DNA of 64,000 nucleotides from Nemania diffusa. Lineage: Eukaryota > Ascomycota > Sordariomycetes > Xylariales > Xylariaceae. The DNA is taken from positions 682,001-746,000 of the forward strand of contig JBBPUQ010000006.1 in assembly GCA_038501195.1 (NCBI GenBank), written 5' to 3'. Each line of letters begins with the position of its first letter. Within the stretch, counting starts at the first letter, position 1. A program made the translations under genes and the position numbers. The notes beneath the pieces were generated by a model. That model did not search any database. It saw only the letters and a program-made list of their open reading frames with translations, and had not been told where the DNA came from. Below are positions 12,269 through 24,030 of the stretch, piece by piece.

Positions 12269-12769
12269 TGCTGCACGCACTCATCACAAAGGGTTGCATA
12301 GGGAATTCCTACCTCTACAAGCTATGGCTGACAGTATGTCTTCCATTTCGCAAAAGAATGCGGATTATATGCTGGCTCTTATTGCATCTGCATTACTCTG
12401 AAGCTAGGTAGTAATACAGCTGGTGGAACGTGGAAAAGCAAGAAGACAACATAAGTTCTACCGGACGGCCCTATTTTACTGTCTCCATGGAATCCGTATT
12501 GGCATGTGGTAGCTTGATGATTTGTTTATTCTAGCCCCCCGTGACTAGTTTTACAGAAACAAAAAGATCTGAAATTATTTTTATACAATTACAAAGCTTT
12601 CCCAGTTGTCCAGTGTATTGCGAATTAACCCCTGTGGTACATTTCCAACGGCATGGCCTTTGCGATGCGACCAATGCTGATTCGTGGCGATAGGTGGCGG
12701 GTGTCAGATGTTCGCGTAACTGAAGCTATCCCATATTTTCATCTATCGTGTACTAGTACGTGCTTCGTA
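12269..12769. other. 3' flank between MITE A and the minus-strand RRM-like gene
   Basis: About 500 bases with no coding signal. It should include the 3' UTR of the gene ending at 12770. Confidence 0.35.
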
Positions 12770-13627
12770 TTAACGGGGTTGATTTTCCTCCGTTACAGGA
12801 TCGAATACAGTCTTGATTTGGATTGTGTCCAAAATATCATCCTTGGCAACAAGAAGAAGATAGTTGGTTCCTGGCTGAGGATCACAAAGGTAGTACTCCG
12901 TCCACTCTTTTGCCTGGTCCGAAGACTTGCGAACTAAGACCGAGTTGGTATTCGTTAAACCCTGAAAAAAGGATTGAGCTGAGGTTTTAGGAATCCCTGC
13001 TGGTACGATATCCTCTTCTCTGTTGGTCTCCTCTCTTCCAGGCTCGTCTCTTTGCGATAGTCGAGCCCGTTTTCTTCCTTCGTCCTCGCTGTCCTCAATC
13101 GTGGCAGAGCGCTTTAGATCCCGATTCTCGTTAGAGGGCTAAAACACAAATATTATCATAAGTTAGCTCTAGATATCAATAAGCTTGTGTGGATGAAAAC
13201 CTGGATGGCGTAATTAGTATAGGCAATGGGCGGCGTACCGTAATAGTGCTGTCGCTGTCTAGGTGAGGCTGATAATGATTAGTCTCCGGCTTGATCAAAA
13301 GAACAGGATTGGGAAACATCAACTAACAATCGGCGAAAAGGCTTTAGACGCCCTGATCGTTCTTGCGACTATGAGGAGTCCATCTAAGCGTCCTTGGGAA
13401 CGCTGAGCTGTCGCCTGGTCTGGGAAGGCAGCATTGCACCAGCCAATGTGGTATTCACCCGGTTTGAGCCCCGTAATGAGTGGCCAGTACAGGACACAAT
13501 CTTGGCATCCTTCCACGTCCTTGATGAGACGCTCGATTTCGAAACGTGGTGTAGACCTCCAGAGTTTTCCTAGGGAAATAACCCGGTTCTCCCGAAATGC
13601 TTTCAAGTACTCCTCGGAAGTAGACAT
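12770..13627 (-). CDS. Unrecognised spliced gene with an N-terminal RRM-like domain
   Basis: Gene model built by hand: exons 13627-13328, 13268-13239 and 13138-12770, giving 232 residues with all junctions in phase 0. Intron 1 (59 bp) has GTTAGT, a CTAAT branch site and CAG; intron 2 (100 bp) has GTACGC, CTAAC and TTTTAG. Residues about 14-98 read like an RNA-recognition-motif fold: RVISLGKLW (RNP2-like), RFEIERLIKDVE helix, VLYWPL strand, HIGWCNAAF (RNP1-like), QATAQRSQGRLDG helix, LLIVARTIRAS strand. The middle is acidic then basic (DSEDEGRKRARL), a possible nuclear localisation signal. The last 60 residues (VLVRKSSDQAKEWTEYYLC onward) are unfamiliar. The domain resembles the start of the plus-strand gene at 16564. 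I do not recognise a named family; the RRM call is by pattern only. Confidence 0.6.
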
Positions 13628-15780
13628 GGCGACGAGACTGAATGGGAAGGAGAGTAGTAAGATCTGTGTAGGTTTGGTGCGGCGGAGCCTGCATGAAGAT
13701 TGATTGGAAGGGTAGAATGAAGTTCGCAGGCTGATCTTGCACCTATGTATTTCGGTATTGGACCAGGAAAGTGTCAGTGTGACGTCGCCTGGCAACTGAA
13801 GTATCGATAAGAGCATGCACAACTTACTACCTATACGTGCCTGGCCAGGCAGGTACGCGATGTTTGTTATAAAAAGGTAGCTATGTACCTGGGTATGTAT
13901 ATTGAGTACATAAACAGTTGCAGGTATGGGCAATTGGGGCAATGACTAAATGGGAACAGAACAAACAAGTCGCTAAAAGGCTAGTTCGGTTAAATTGAGC
14001 ACCAGAAAGGCAATTTTAAGAGATAGTTCGCAAATAAGAAGTCGACCGATTTCAGAGGTGCTGTATATGTAAAAAGTACTAAGATTTTACACATCAGAGT
14101 TATCAATACATAATGCCTTTTTAACATGTACTAGCATACAACCGCATGAGCGTATTTTATATGATGCTGCTTGTCCTTAATTTAAAATTTGGCAATTTAC
14201 TTCATGCTGTTGAACGCAGCCAGTTATCGGACTTCTGCAGCCTGGTAACTCTACGCTCACATTGTTCTTCACAGAACATCCCTCTGGTAGTTATGCGGGT
14301 GCAGCATGCTAGGGATCACATGCACTCCACAGCCCTGGAGTAGATCAACAACTCGTTGTATCATAGAAGTTCGTAAATAGCATGTGCTACTGCGCTTCTC
14401 TTTCGAATTTAAATCTCTGGGTGCCCTTAACCAGGTCAGATCCATCCGTTTCCTTTTATGTTACTATTCTCAACTGCTCCAAATCCGGTGTAGGCCTAGG
14501 CATGATGTACCATGTGGCGCTTAACAGTCCACCTCCCAAGAACAAAGTCATTTGGCATATCAAAGGCGCAATTTGCTAAATATGCTACTTATACTCCCTT
14601 CACTGCTCAAATACAGGGTATTAGAACTTACACCTTCCTATAAACCACGGAGGCATGAAAACTACAGTATTAGGTGAGATCCAATTATTACCAACCTTTA
14701 CTCCTTTATTCACCATTTGTCTGATTCTCGCGATTGGTACCGCTAGATACAGCCTCAAGGTTTCAGTAGTGCAGCTGTCTAAAATCAACGGTCTGTTGAA
14801 GCCGGATTTGTCAACTACCGGGATTCATAGTGATGGGAGTATTGTATCGTTACTGCTACCATTTAAAGCTCTTGTCGTAGCTACGCCTTAACAAGCGTCG
14901 AAGAAGCATCATAGTCAAAGTAGCGACTGTAATATAGCTTTTAACCACGGTGGAAGAGGATGAATTTTAAATAGCCATCAGCTGACTCTTCACATTTTGT
15001 GCCCTCTGCAACCGCAAGTTGTAGACTTCGGCTGCACAGACTAGTGCGCGATTTCACTCTTGCGTAATCATGGAAAAATATGGTGCCATGGAAAACCTCC
15101 AATGGCCGATCCATGGCGCACAGGTGAGAAATATCGAATCATAACAACTCAGTGGGAAATTAAGTCCATGGGTGAGCTGTGGGACAAGTACAAATGACTG
15201 GATAAAAGCGAGAATGACTGGCCAAAGTAGTTGAATCAAAAGGCCTAATTACCTGATGAGGTGTCTATCCAACATAGCAGCTAGGATGCAGCTTGGTTGA
15301 TCAAATGTTTCTTATCGGTCAAATTGCGAACTATATAAGTTGCCAGTGACTTAGAAATACCGATAGGACACCAAAAAAACGTACTCTCATTTGAGGTTCG
15401 AAGCATATCGTCTGATGGCCTCCGCCTTACTGTGTATTGAGACAGTATACTCTCAGTATTTGAAATTTGATTGGTTGACTAAGTATGTGTATAATATACA
15501 CCGCCCAGGGCCAGATAGATGAAGGGATAAGGTTCGTAGCTGGGCCAGATCCGGAACCATTTGCAGCTTCCCTTTGTCTACATACTGGGGAATTAGACAA
15601 CAATAAATGAGTATACAGATACATTACCTTTACGGGTTTTAAGATTTACAATGTTTTGTATTATAACTATGTTTTGTATTATCATTTCAGAACCTACGGC
15701 TTTAGGACAAGTAACAAAGATCCAGGGGGCAAACAACTTGCTTTAGAATCAAACAATCTCATTCACGGATATGATCCCAC
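13628..15780. other. Intergenic region between the minus-strand RRM-like gene and MITE B
   Basis: About 2.1 kb. The first few hundred bases should hold the promoter of the gene starting at 13627 (a frame upstream of that ATG opens only with TTG). The rest shows no coherent frame, splice pattern or repeat that I can identify. Confidence 0.35.
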
Positions 15781-16284
15781 CAGCGATACCCACAGGTAAA
15801 GTAAAACTTTAACTAACTGTTAATTAATTAACCCAACATATCTAGTCAAGGTAATCGGGTTTAAATTAATTGCAGGTAAAGCATTAATTTCTTAACTGAC
15901 TTAGTATTTAACAATTACTTTTAATTAATCTTTTTAAATTTTTTTTTTAGTAAACAAGAAGCCTTATTTTCCCAGGTAGGCTAGGTGGCACCCTGTTTTT
16001 AACCCCACTTATTCAGCCACATACCTAGCCACTGATTTAGCCACTTACATCTACCTAGCCCTACCTACTTACCTACCTATTTACCTACCTACACCTACCT
16101 ACTTACCTTGCTTTCTACAATCTGTACGCTTTATGTTCATTGCTTGAATTACTTGGTCAATTAACTTGATCAATCCAGTCAATAGATTCAGGCAAGTCAG
16201 TCAAACAAGCGTTTTTTGCGATCGATTCAGGTAAAACAAGTCAAAAGGCTATTATTTGACTGACTTTACCTGTGGGTAGCGCTG
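15781..16284. mobile_element. MITE B, related copy of MITE A in inverted orientation
   Basis: A 504-bp element with ends CAGCGATACCCACAGG at left and the inverted CAGCGCTACCCACAGG at right. The right 60 or so bases, reverse-complemented, match the left end of MITE A with few changes, and the internal TACCTACC/AGCCACTTA motifs match the reverse complement of the arrays in A, in shorter form. The eight flanking bases differ (GATCCCAC and GTAGTAAC), so no target-site duplication survives; this could mean an older insertion or a rearranged flank. It ends 279 bp before the ATG of the plus-strand RRM-like gene and may sit in its promoter. Confidence 0.8.
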
Positions 16285-16563
16285 GTAGTAACGCGCCTTC
16301 TATGTGTATTATAGTTTCATACCGTAAGGAAGTACTTGCCGTTGTATGCCACAATGCCTTGAGAATGGAATGTCTGTTTATCATCTAAGCACATGTGGTT
16401 AATCAACAAATACTACGACACCCGTGTTTCTGCTTGCCCTCACCTCGCCGATTCGTACCCCTTCGCCATCTTAACATCATAGCACTATCAACACTATCAA
16501 CGCAGCTAATGTTACAATCTTTTCTCGTTCCTTTGCCTACGTTTCTACGTTCAGTAACACCCC

Positions 16564-17670
16564 ATGGATAGAATAGAGAAACTTCTTGGTCGCTACAATG
16601 CGGCGTTCTACAATGCGGCGTTTGATTGCCATTGCGTTATCAACCTAAGTGAACTCCCCGGCAATTTGCCATTCATCGAGCTTAATCGCATCATCTTTTC
16701 ACTCTACGCGGGTGAGGAGGTCCAAGTGTACTGGCCGTGGCATTCCGTATTCCTTAGCGGCCCTTTACGTCTATGTGATCATCATGGACATTGTCATATT
16801 GCCTTGCCGGATGTTGATAGCACACGACGTGTTATTCTGATACTCCAGAGTATTATTATCGGGTCCATTCCTTGCCGTGCACGAGTTGCTCTTACTCCAC
16901 TGGTAAATATAACCAAGCGCTACAGCTTATACCAAAGGCCAGAATCATTAATTTCCACCAGAGAAATTTTAACCCGAAATCCTTTCAGACAGATCCAGAC
17001 CGTCATACCCAGGTATGTTACTGTTTGCACCTGATATCCGTGAAGTTAATCGATAGATATTAACCTACTCCGCGGATCGCCTGGGTTCGTATACGAGAAA
17101 ATAGGGATAGAATCACATTCCACGCATACAACGTCTACCCATGTACTCGCTCAGACAGTATGTTTCTAATGGCGCAAAGACAGCTGAGTTATCGCTCAGA
17201 CATTATCCGGATTTCGCAGGTACATACAGGCCTAATTCATATATGTTTCTCAAGCTAATATCTAAATTTAGAGCACTCCAGTCCATGTTGAGGTCCGCCT
17301 AGGCATCGACAAACGCACTATACCCACCCGCTATAGCATCTACCGAAGGAAATCAGTTCCAGCCACTTTTCTGTTAGAGCCGCCAACCCCTTTAGGCGAA
17401 CCTCAAATCGAGATTCAATTCCGATTTCCCGTATTTTCCAACTTCAGTGACATATTTGGATACTGCGGCGAAGAATCAAATCAAGGACCGTCACGTATAC
17501 TAGCATCAGCACGGCCATCGGGATCGACGATAGCGGTATTAGAGACACAGGAATCAGAAAGTCAAGATCTCCATGACCCGATCACCCAGCGCCCAAGAAG
17601 AAGAACTCAGAGTATGTATAATCTAAGTACTAGAACTGATGAGGTGATATGGGGTAGCCATGAAGTGTAA
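16564..17670 (+). CDS. Unrecognised spliced gene with a domain similar to the RRM-like gene at 12770-13627
   Basis: Hand-built model: exons 16564-17012, 17105-17219 and 17272-17670, giving 320 residues; phases agree at both introns (92 bp, GTATGT..ATAG; 52 bp, GTACAT..CTAATATC..TTTAG). The first acceptor could instead lie 6 bp downstream, which also stays in frame. Residues about 22-112 follow the same plan as the minus-strand gene: CVINLSEL strand, FIELNRIIFSL helix, VQVYWPW strand, then HGHCHIALPDVDSTRR and a strand ending IPCRARVAL. The two share the order V-I-x-L, E-[IL]-x-R-[IL]-I, YWP, G-x-C-x-x-A-x-P-D, R-A. The rest, including a C-terminal basic patch (RPRRRTQS), is unfamiliar. A codon duplication at the start (NAAFYNAAF) is visible. 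Function unknown. Confidence 0.6.
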
Positions 17671-20600
17671 GTGCGCTACTCTAATTTTTGGGCGTACACT
17701 GTCTATGAGGCAGAGATCCAAGCTGTCGCCTCAATTGGTTGCCCGCTAATAATATACTAACAGGCTCAGCTAGCTTTTGCGAACGTATTCATTAAGATGG
17801 TGTTCCTATCGATACTCTATGGCCCCTCGCTGCGACTTTATAAAACAGGAGGCAGCGTTGTTTTGCAAAGAGATATTAGAAGGAAGCTGATCCGGGATAG
17901 GATTAGGGCCGGATTTATGCGCTCGGAATATTTGGGAAAGGGATCTCTGCTTGCTGAGAAGGATTCTCGCTATCGTTCGTTTGGGATCTCCAATATTAGT
18001 TTTCCATAGCGTTTGACTGGGGTTTCATGGCTTTTATGGAATACTGAGCGACTCACTTAATTTTCCCCACATGCCCTGTTGTAGAACTGCTTGTATGAGT
18101 GCGTGTGTTGAAATCATGATTAACCGGTATATTTACTCATATGTAACGTCACTAACTAGACTATAATGCACACGATGAGCTATCAAAAGACAGCTAATTT
18201 ACAATAGATACCAGCAAAAAGATTCACGTAGCCGACATGATCTAGATGCATCTACTTGTCTTGACATTTTTATTATTATAAGACGAAGCAGTTACGCCAA
18301 CAATATGAAGTAAATCTCGTAAATTTCTAATAGGATGTTTAGAAAAGTAAGAGTGTACGTGAGCAATCTAAAACTACAGCTTTTAGGGCCTAGCCCCTGA
18401 GTTCACAGATGTCACGGAACAGAACTGCAACGCTAACCACGACACTACCAAAAGTAGAACTTTGTCAAGGTGGGGAACCTTGACCGTTTGCATGTCTTAT
18501 ATATAGCACCGTGACACTAGTCCAATTATGTAATCTCCCAGGTTAACATACTCGTCTACTTCAACATACGTAGTGCAAAACCATGCTTTATCACAACTTA
18601 TACACATATATAAACTTAATATGCTTGGGTAGTCTAAGTGGCAATTTTCTCAATTTCACTTTCTCTGAAAGCTTCCCCAAACCATTCGTTAATTCCTGGC
18701 TACTTAGTAGCGAGCTCAGAGAACATCAAAACCCCGTAGATAAGTTAAGAATCCTATAAGCAATCGAATTTATGCTGGGTTAGTATTTCTGTTTCAAAAT
18801 TAACGCATTTCGACACTAAAAGCTTAGATCTTATGTGACTTAATCTAGCACTACTAATCTCACCGCGATAATTCCTCCTATACTGAGACGGTGTGGGTGA
18901 CCTGACCATATGGGGATTAGATTGATTAGGTCATCGAGTCCTAGCTTTTCTTTTCTTTATTTAAGATAGTTAGCCGAAGCTAGCACTTTTCACAGATAGC
19001 CACGCAGCTCAGCGGCTCCTTCGGGGGTCCGCTACTCCTCAATATACGTTTGCATTACCTATTTACTATTTTCTTAAGCCTCAAACCTCTAGAAGTGATC
19101 GATATGACAGTGGTTAGTCCTCTAGAGTGCGTGGTGTGTGTGTGTTACATGTTTCGTTTCAATACCTATTCACTTATCCGTGACACTTTATATAAATATT
19201 CGTAAATAATTGGTAAGTTGGGCTATAGTAATGAGCAGCCCAAACCTAGAACCGGTGAAACTCCTATGCGGAATTCTCTACGATTCTACTCGTATAGGCC
19301 TTCCCCCAGGGGCCTTTCCAGAGCTGACACGGAGTCACGACCTAACCGCTCAAGAAGTGAGAAAATGGCCTCTGGAGCCACTATGTACATAAACAGATAG
19401 TGAACAGCTAGCCACGTCCCCAGTGCCCTTGCGGAGGCCAGGACTAACTTCTACGCAGTTTAGTCCCTACGACGCTAAACACAATCCATCCATCCATCCT
19501 TTCCAGAGGTGCGATAAGCGAGTTAGGTAGTATGGTAGATTTACCAAGTCATTCATTAGAATATATCTTAGAACTATGACTTATTAGCTTATAAGATCTG
19601 AGATTTACTAGTATCCAAGCACGTAGGCCAGAGCATATGATACAACCAGAAACTATCATTAGATTGAGATTAATTATTTGACTCGGAAGAAATATTGGAG
19701 AATGCTTTCTCAAATCCATCAGTACGCCATCGTGCCAGTAATAGCCGAATCTTTGGGTTATGCCCTATACCTTTGGTGTCATAATGCATTATATTTCAAA
19801 GGTGTTGATATAGTTCCATTCACCTTCGATGCCGGAGCCTAGGCTCAAGCTAAACCTCCTAGTCATATCCATACCCTTACAAATAAGCTGACTATAAGAA
19901 TTGATATCTTAAGTGAGTTCGGATTTTGACAATTGACTCAAAGCTATCGAGGCAATCATGTTTGATTATGCAGTTGGTGCCTTATACGCAGAGTCTGCCA
20001 AGAGTTCAGCACTGTCAAAGAGCCAGTTCTTGTCCTTACAATACACAGATAATCCTACCGAGAACATCTAGACCGGTCTAAAATCGCCGCAGTTGGTAAG
20101 ACAGTGCTTCTCATTGATCAATAGATCAATAGCAGCCTTAGATGTGGTCTCTTCATTATTGAATCTGTGGTGGGGGCGGCGCTGACCGATGTCAGCACCG
20201 TCACGGACTTCCGGCCAATATGCTATTAGGCAAGACCTTTACTTTTACACACTAACAAGATTCCTTGAATCAACGGAAACCTCATATATGTTCAATAATT
20301 GCTAATTACTAATTTGAAAGAGTACCTATAAGAAGGACTCCTTAGAACTAGGTTCAATTCAAGTAATCATTCCCTCTCATTTTTCAATAATAATTTCCCC
20401 TTCCCCCTATTAAGCGTCAGCAAGGCCTATTCGTACCTCAAGGGCCTAGACTATAATCTATACAAGCTTTTACTGTTAGTTCTTTCTGCATGAGGTTTAG
20501 GACCTCGCGATCTACGTCTTCGTACAACTAATTCAGGCTTATTATATGTTGGGTGCGTATCCTACGTCTCGCAGCTAACAAGCTTACGGGAATTCATAGT

Positions 20601-21989
20601 AGGCTGGGCCGTATGACAGCTTCCTCTCCGAGTACCATGCCCTCCTCATATGATATCTCGACATCGCCGCCTCTTATAGCTAGGAGCGCGAAATTGCTGC
20701 TTGAAACATCGGCGGACTCGCGAGTTTTCAACTAGCGAACTCCGACCATAGCCAAATGATTGCATCTAACATTAGGCCAGGGAAGGAACAGGAAAAGACA
20801 ATCTAATTGAGTCTTTGATATAAAAAACGCTCCAGCATGGCCTTGGTCCTACTCAGGTTAAGACGTAGCTTTGGCCGACCTACACTGACATCATCACCCA
20901 GCGCTATTCATGCGGTACCCTAGTTTCTTATAAGGAAGCTACAAATAACATTGCCGCAACCTCTGGAGGGCAGGATAATATCTAATTACTAAGTTACTTC
21001 TATTCTTGCGGGGAGTCGTGGGTAGGGGTCGTGACAAGCTGTTATCTATACCAATAGATTATTACTGTGGCGCATGTACATTGTAGCCGAAGATGCGAAC
21101 AGGCGTCACCCGAAGATCCGAGAAACGCATACAACTGGTTTCGGAGTTCGGGGTAGCCCTGTACCTCTTGCACCTTGAGGCGTATCAATATTACTTGTAC
21201 ACATGCTTCTATATTGCAAGACAGCTTATCTGACCAAACAGAAACGTAATGGGTCAGCCAGGATACTGCCCAGGTGCGTATTCTAGTACTACGCCCCGCT
21301 TATCCCGGAGTCTTACAAGGCAATCCTTTATCTGATCTAACGACGCCATTTAATTCACCCCACGCGTGCAATCACCCCCCCTCCCTAGAAGTAAAATCAC
21401 CGCTCGGCTGGACGTAGAGAGAAGAATTAAGATCTATTTCATCACCGAGACCCACTGTGGTGGGCGCCTTATGTGAATCGTAGATCCCACTCTCAGCCTG
21501 TCCCAGCAACTTTTATCAGCATGATGTAAACATTGATAAGCTCCTCAATTCAAGACCAATATCCATTCTCCAGGCTCAATATAGCCACTTTTTTGTGAGC
21601 ATCCTAGCCCCTTAACTCGGACGTGGACTTTTCATTGTAATTTATTTCAATTTTATCGAATATGTAGGCAAAACAAAAACAAAAACATTAAAAGCAGACT
21701 TCGGACATTCGCCGCCGGTGCCGGCGTTTGTAACTGTCGACAGCAACCAATAAAATGAATTTCCTTATAGCCGAAGGCTTTGACGCCAACGACATGGAAT
21801 ATCCTAGCTCGAACTAGAATATGGCAACAGACAGGTGATAGTGACAATGATTGCATTATCCGTGCTACTCCGTCATCGATAATGACAAATAAGTATTATG
21901 AACTGTGAAACCATGAATATGCCAGTTGGTTGTTTCTAGGGTCGGTCACACTGCACCCTTTCCAGAAGCTCGAGCCATAAAACAAGAGT
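17671..21989. other. Long degenerate region without a supported gene
   Basis: About 4.3 kb of stop-rich DNA with moderate AT content. A 70-residue frame at 17797-18009 follows the RRM-like gene but has no motif. A short perfect inverted repeat (GTCAAGGT, 5-base spacer, ACCTTGAC) lies at about 18465-18485, followed by a TATATATA box and then nothing coding. Parts such as 19210-19460 and 20000-20260 look like worn transposon sequence, but I could not match them to a superfamily. I see no intact gene. Confidence 0.4.
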
Positions 21990-21997
21990 TATAAATA
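21990..21997 (+). promoter_or_regulatory. Candidate TATA box of the CmcJ/AsaB-like gene
   Basis: TATAAATA lies 109 bp upstream of the ATG at 22106, a plausible distance for a fungal core promoter with a short leader. Position and sequence only; no transcript data. Confidence 0.4.
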
Positions 21998-22105
21998 AAC
22001 ATAAAATCCCAATTCCTGTTGGAAATGGTGCTAGCAAATTCTTTCGTCCTTGTATCCTTTTTATAACTCTATCCCCGGCGGAACAGTCTTTAAGCAACTA
22101 CCAAC

Positions 22106-23096
22106 ATGGCAACTATTGTAGAAACTACCATGAACTACCACCTAGATCCGTCTAGGGGTGGAGCGAAGACTTGCACATTTGGAACGGTTGGTGTCCTCCG
22201 TCGAAAGTTTGATACCAATGCTATACAAGTCAATGATTTGAGAGGTATAGAGAATGAGTTCGATATTCACACACATGCTTTTCAGTGCTGCAAATGGAAA
22301 CCTAGCATCTCATCACTTGACTCGGGCGAGATTGAACAGATCCTCTACCATGAAGCGGAGGAGTTTGTAAAGACAATGTGAGTGAAAGACAAGTTCCAGA
22401 TTAATACATATCTTGCAGTTTTTTACTTATACTATAACTATACTGATATAAGAATCCAGCACAAATGCAACGCGGGTGCACTGTTTTTCTCATCTAATTC
22501 GACAGAACACTGTGGAAGACAATATCGAGGCGTTGAAGAAGCTTGAGGCTGATAGGGGGAAAGAAAATATCGCAGATAATGAAGGGTTCGGCAAGACTGT
22601 TCCAGCTCGCTATGCGCATGTCGACCAGTCCGGCCATGGAGCTCGCACCCTCCTAGGTCACAACCTTCCCGATGAAGCGGAGAAGCTGACAAAAACGCGG
22701 TGGGGAACAGTGAATCTATGGCGTCCAATCCAAATAATTCGGCGGGATCCGCTCTGCTTCTGCGACGGCCGGACTATCAGCGAGGAAGATTTGGTACCCG
22801 TGAATGCGACCCCACCACCCAAGGGCACAAGCAGCTTCTATAAGAGTGTTTCCAAAGGTGATGGGTTCCAAACTCTCGAGGTCCGCGCCAATCCTAAGCA
22901 CAAGTGGTATTACCTGTCCAACATGCAGCCGGACGAGGCTGTGTTGTTCAAGTGCTTTGACTCGAAGAACACCTCCAACAGTCGTTGCTGTCATGCTTCC
23001 TTCCGACTTCCCCAGACAGCTAATGAGGCACCTAGGGAAAGCATGGAGATGCGGTTCTTTGTATTCTACGAGAACGAACCGCTTCAGGGATTCTAG
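22106..23096 (+). CDS. CmcJ/AsaB-like hydroxylase-desaturase family protein
   Basis: Member of the fungal family that includes the aspergillic-acid hydroxylase/desaturase AsaB and is often annotated 'GA4 desaturase' or 'CmcJ-like methyltransferase'; these proteins act in small-molecule metabolism. Two exons, 22106-22377 and 22460-23096, with an 82-bp intron (GTGAGT..CCAG, phase 2), give 302 residues, the usual length. Family signatures visible: RYAHVDQSGHGA, VNLWRPI, DPLCFCDGRTI, KWYYLSNMQPDEAVLFKCFDS, CCHASFRLPQ, APRESMEMRFFVFYENEPL. The His and Asp of HVD and the later His in CCHAS are plausible metal ligands, by analogy with Fe(II)/2-oxoglutarate enzymes. No biosynthetic backbone gene (PKS, NRPS, terpene cyclase) is in the window, so the substrate cannot be guessed. 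It lies about 600 bp from the RIP-mutated retrotransposon yet is itself intact. Confidence 0.85.
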
Positions 23097-23700
23097 CTAT
23101 ATAAGGGTTAGCGAATCACAGTACTTAGGCTAGGTAGCTCTTCGTGTAGAGGCTAAAGGGGGCTTTGATCTCAATAAATGTATGATTGCTCTTCTTATCA
23201 CTGTTCCACCACTGCAATTGTGACATAACCCAACCTGCCGAGAACACCCAAATGCCTATGAGGTGCGAAGAATAAAATACGTACGTAATATATGTGGTCT
23301 AATATCAGGTTGCACAAAAGCTATTGGATCACAGAAGTCACAAGGGCCACAGCCACATGCAGGAGGGACCAACACTACTATAATTTATATATTACGACCT
23401 AGAGTCTCGGACAGCCGGGTTTATTCTTACTAGGGAGCAAGGAAAGCATGGACCTTGAGAGGCCAAAGTCTATTGCTCGATAAGTTGAATTTAATTCCAT
23501 ACCCTTGACCCGAGCCCTTGTTAGGCTGGCGAATGTCAAATCAGATATAAAACCGTGTATTGTACTGTCAAGAATTATACAGACGGGTTTCCACGTTCCA
23601 CAGTCTTCTCGATCATAAGCCACCAGTAATAATAAATTACAGTTATTATCCAATGCGGCTTATAACAAAGCCATGCATAAAACAATAAGCGGAAATTTAG
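23097..23700. other. 3' flank of the CmcJ/AsaB-like gene up to the retrotransposon
   Basis: About 600 bases with no supported gene. A minus-strand frame of 84 residues at 23399-23653 has no motif. Sequence composition is normal right up to the GAAAC duplication, so RIP did not spread far leftwards. Confidence 0.4.
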
Positions 23701-23705
23701 GAAAC
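23701..23705. repeat. Left target-site duplication of the LTR retrotransposon (GAAAC)
   Basis: GAAAC immediately precedes the TGTAAC start of the left LTR and recurs at 31002-31006 right after the ACA end of the right LTR. Five-base duplications are usual for Ty1/copia and Ty3/gypsy insertions. Confidence 0.9.
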
Positions 23706-24030
23706 TGTAACAAGGGTTTATTTTATAGGGCTTGGAACAAGGTCTATTCAGCTAATAAATCACTTTGGTCTCACAAAGTCTATGATTTTTTTTTTCTTTT
23801 TAGTTTAAAAAAATCAATCTTTTTTGTACTTAAAAGCTCTTAAGCTATAGTTTATATAATCTAATATTTTTAAAACTGTTAATTTTTTTTATATATAGTT
23901 ACAAATTTAAATAACTTATTTTATTTAATAGCTTTTATATAAATAAATTAAATTTTAAACTATTAAATATATATATATATAATTAATTAATAATTTTTTG
24001 TAAATTTAAAGTAGTTTTAGTTATATAATA
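23706..24030. repeat. Left LTR of the RIP-mutated retrotransposon
   Basis: 325 bp. The outer 90 or so bases (from TGTAACAAGGG) keep G and C, while the inner part is converted to A and T. Its inner end should read ACA but now reads ATA. Confidence 0.9.
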
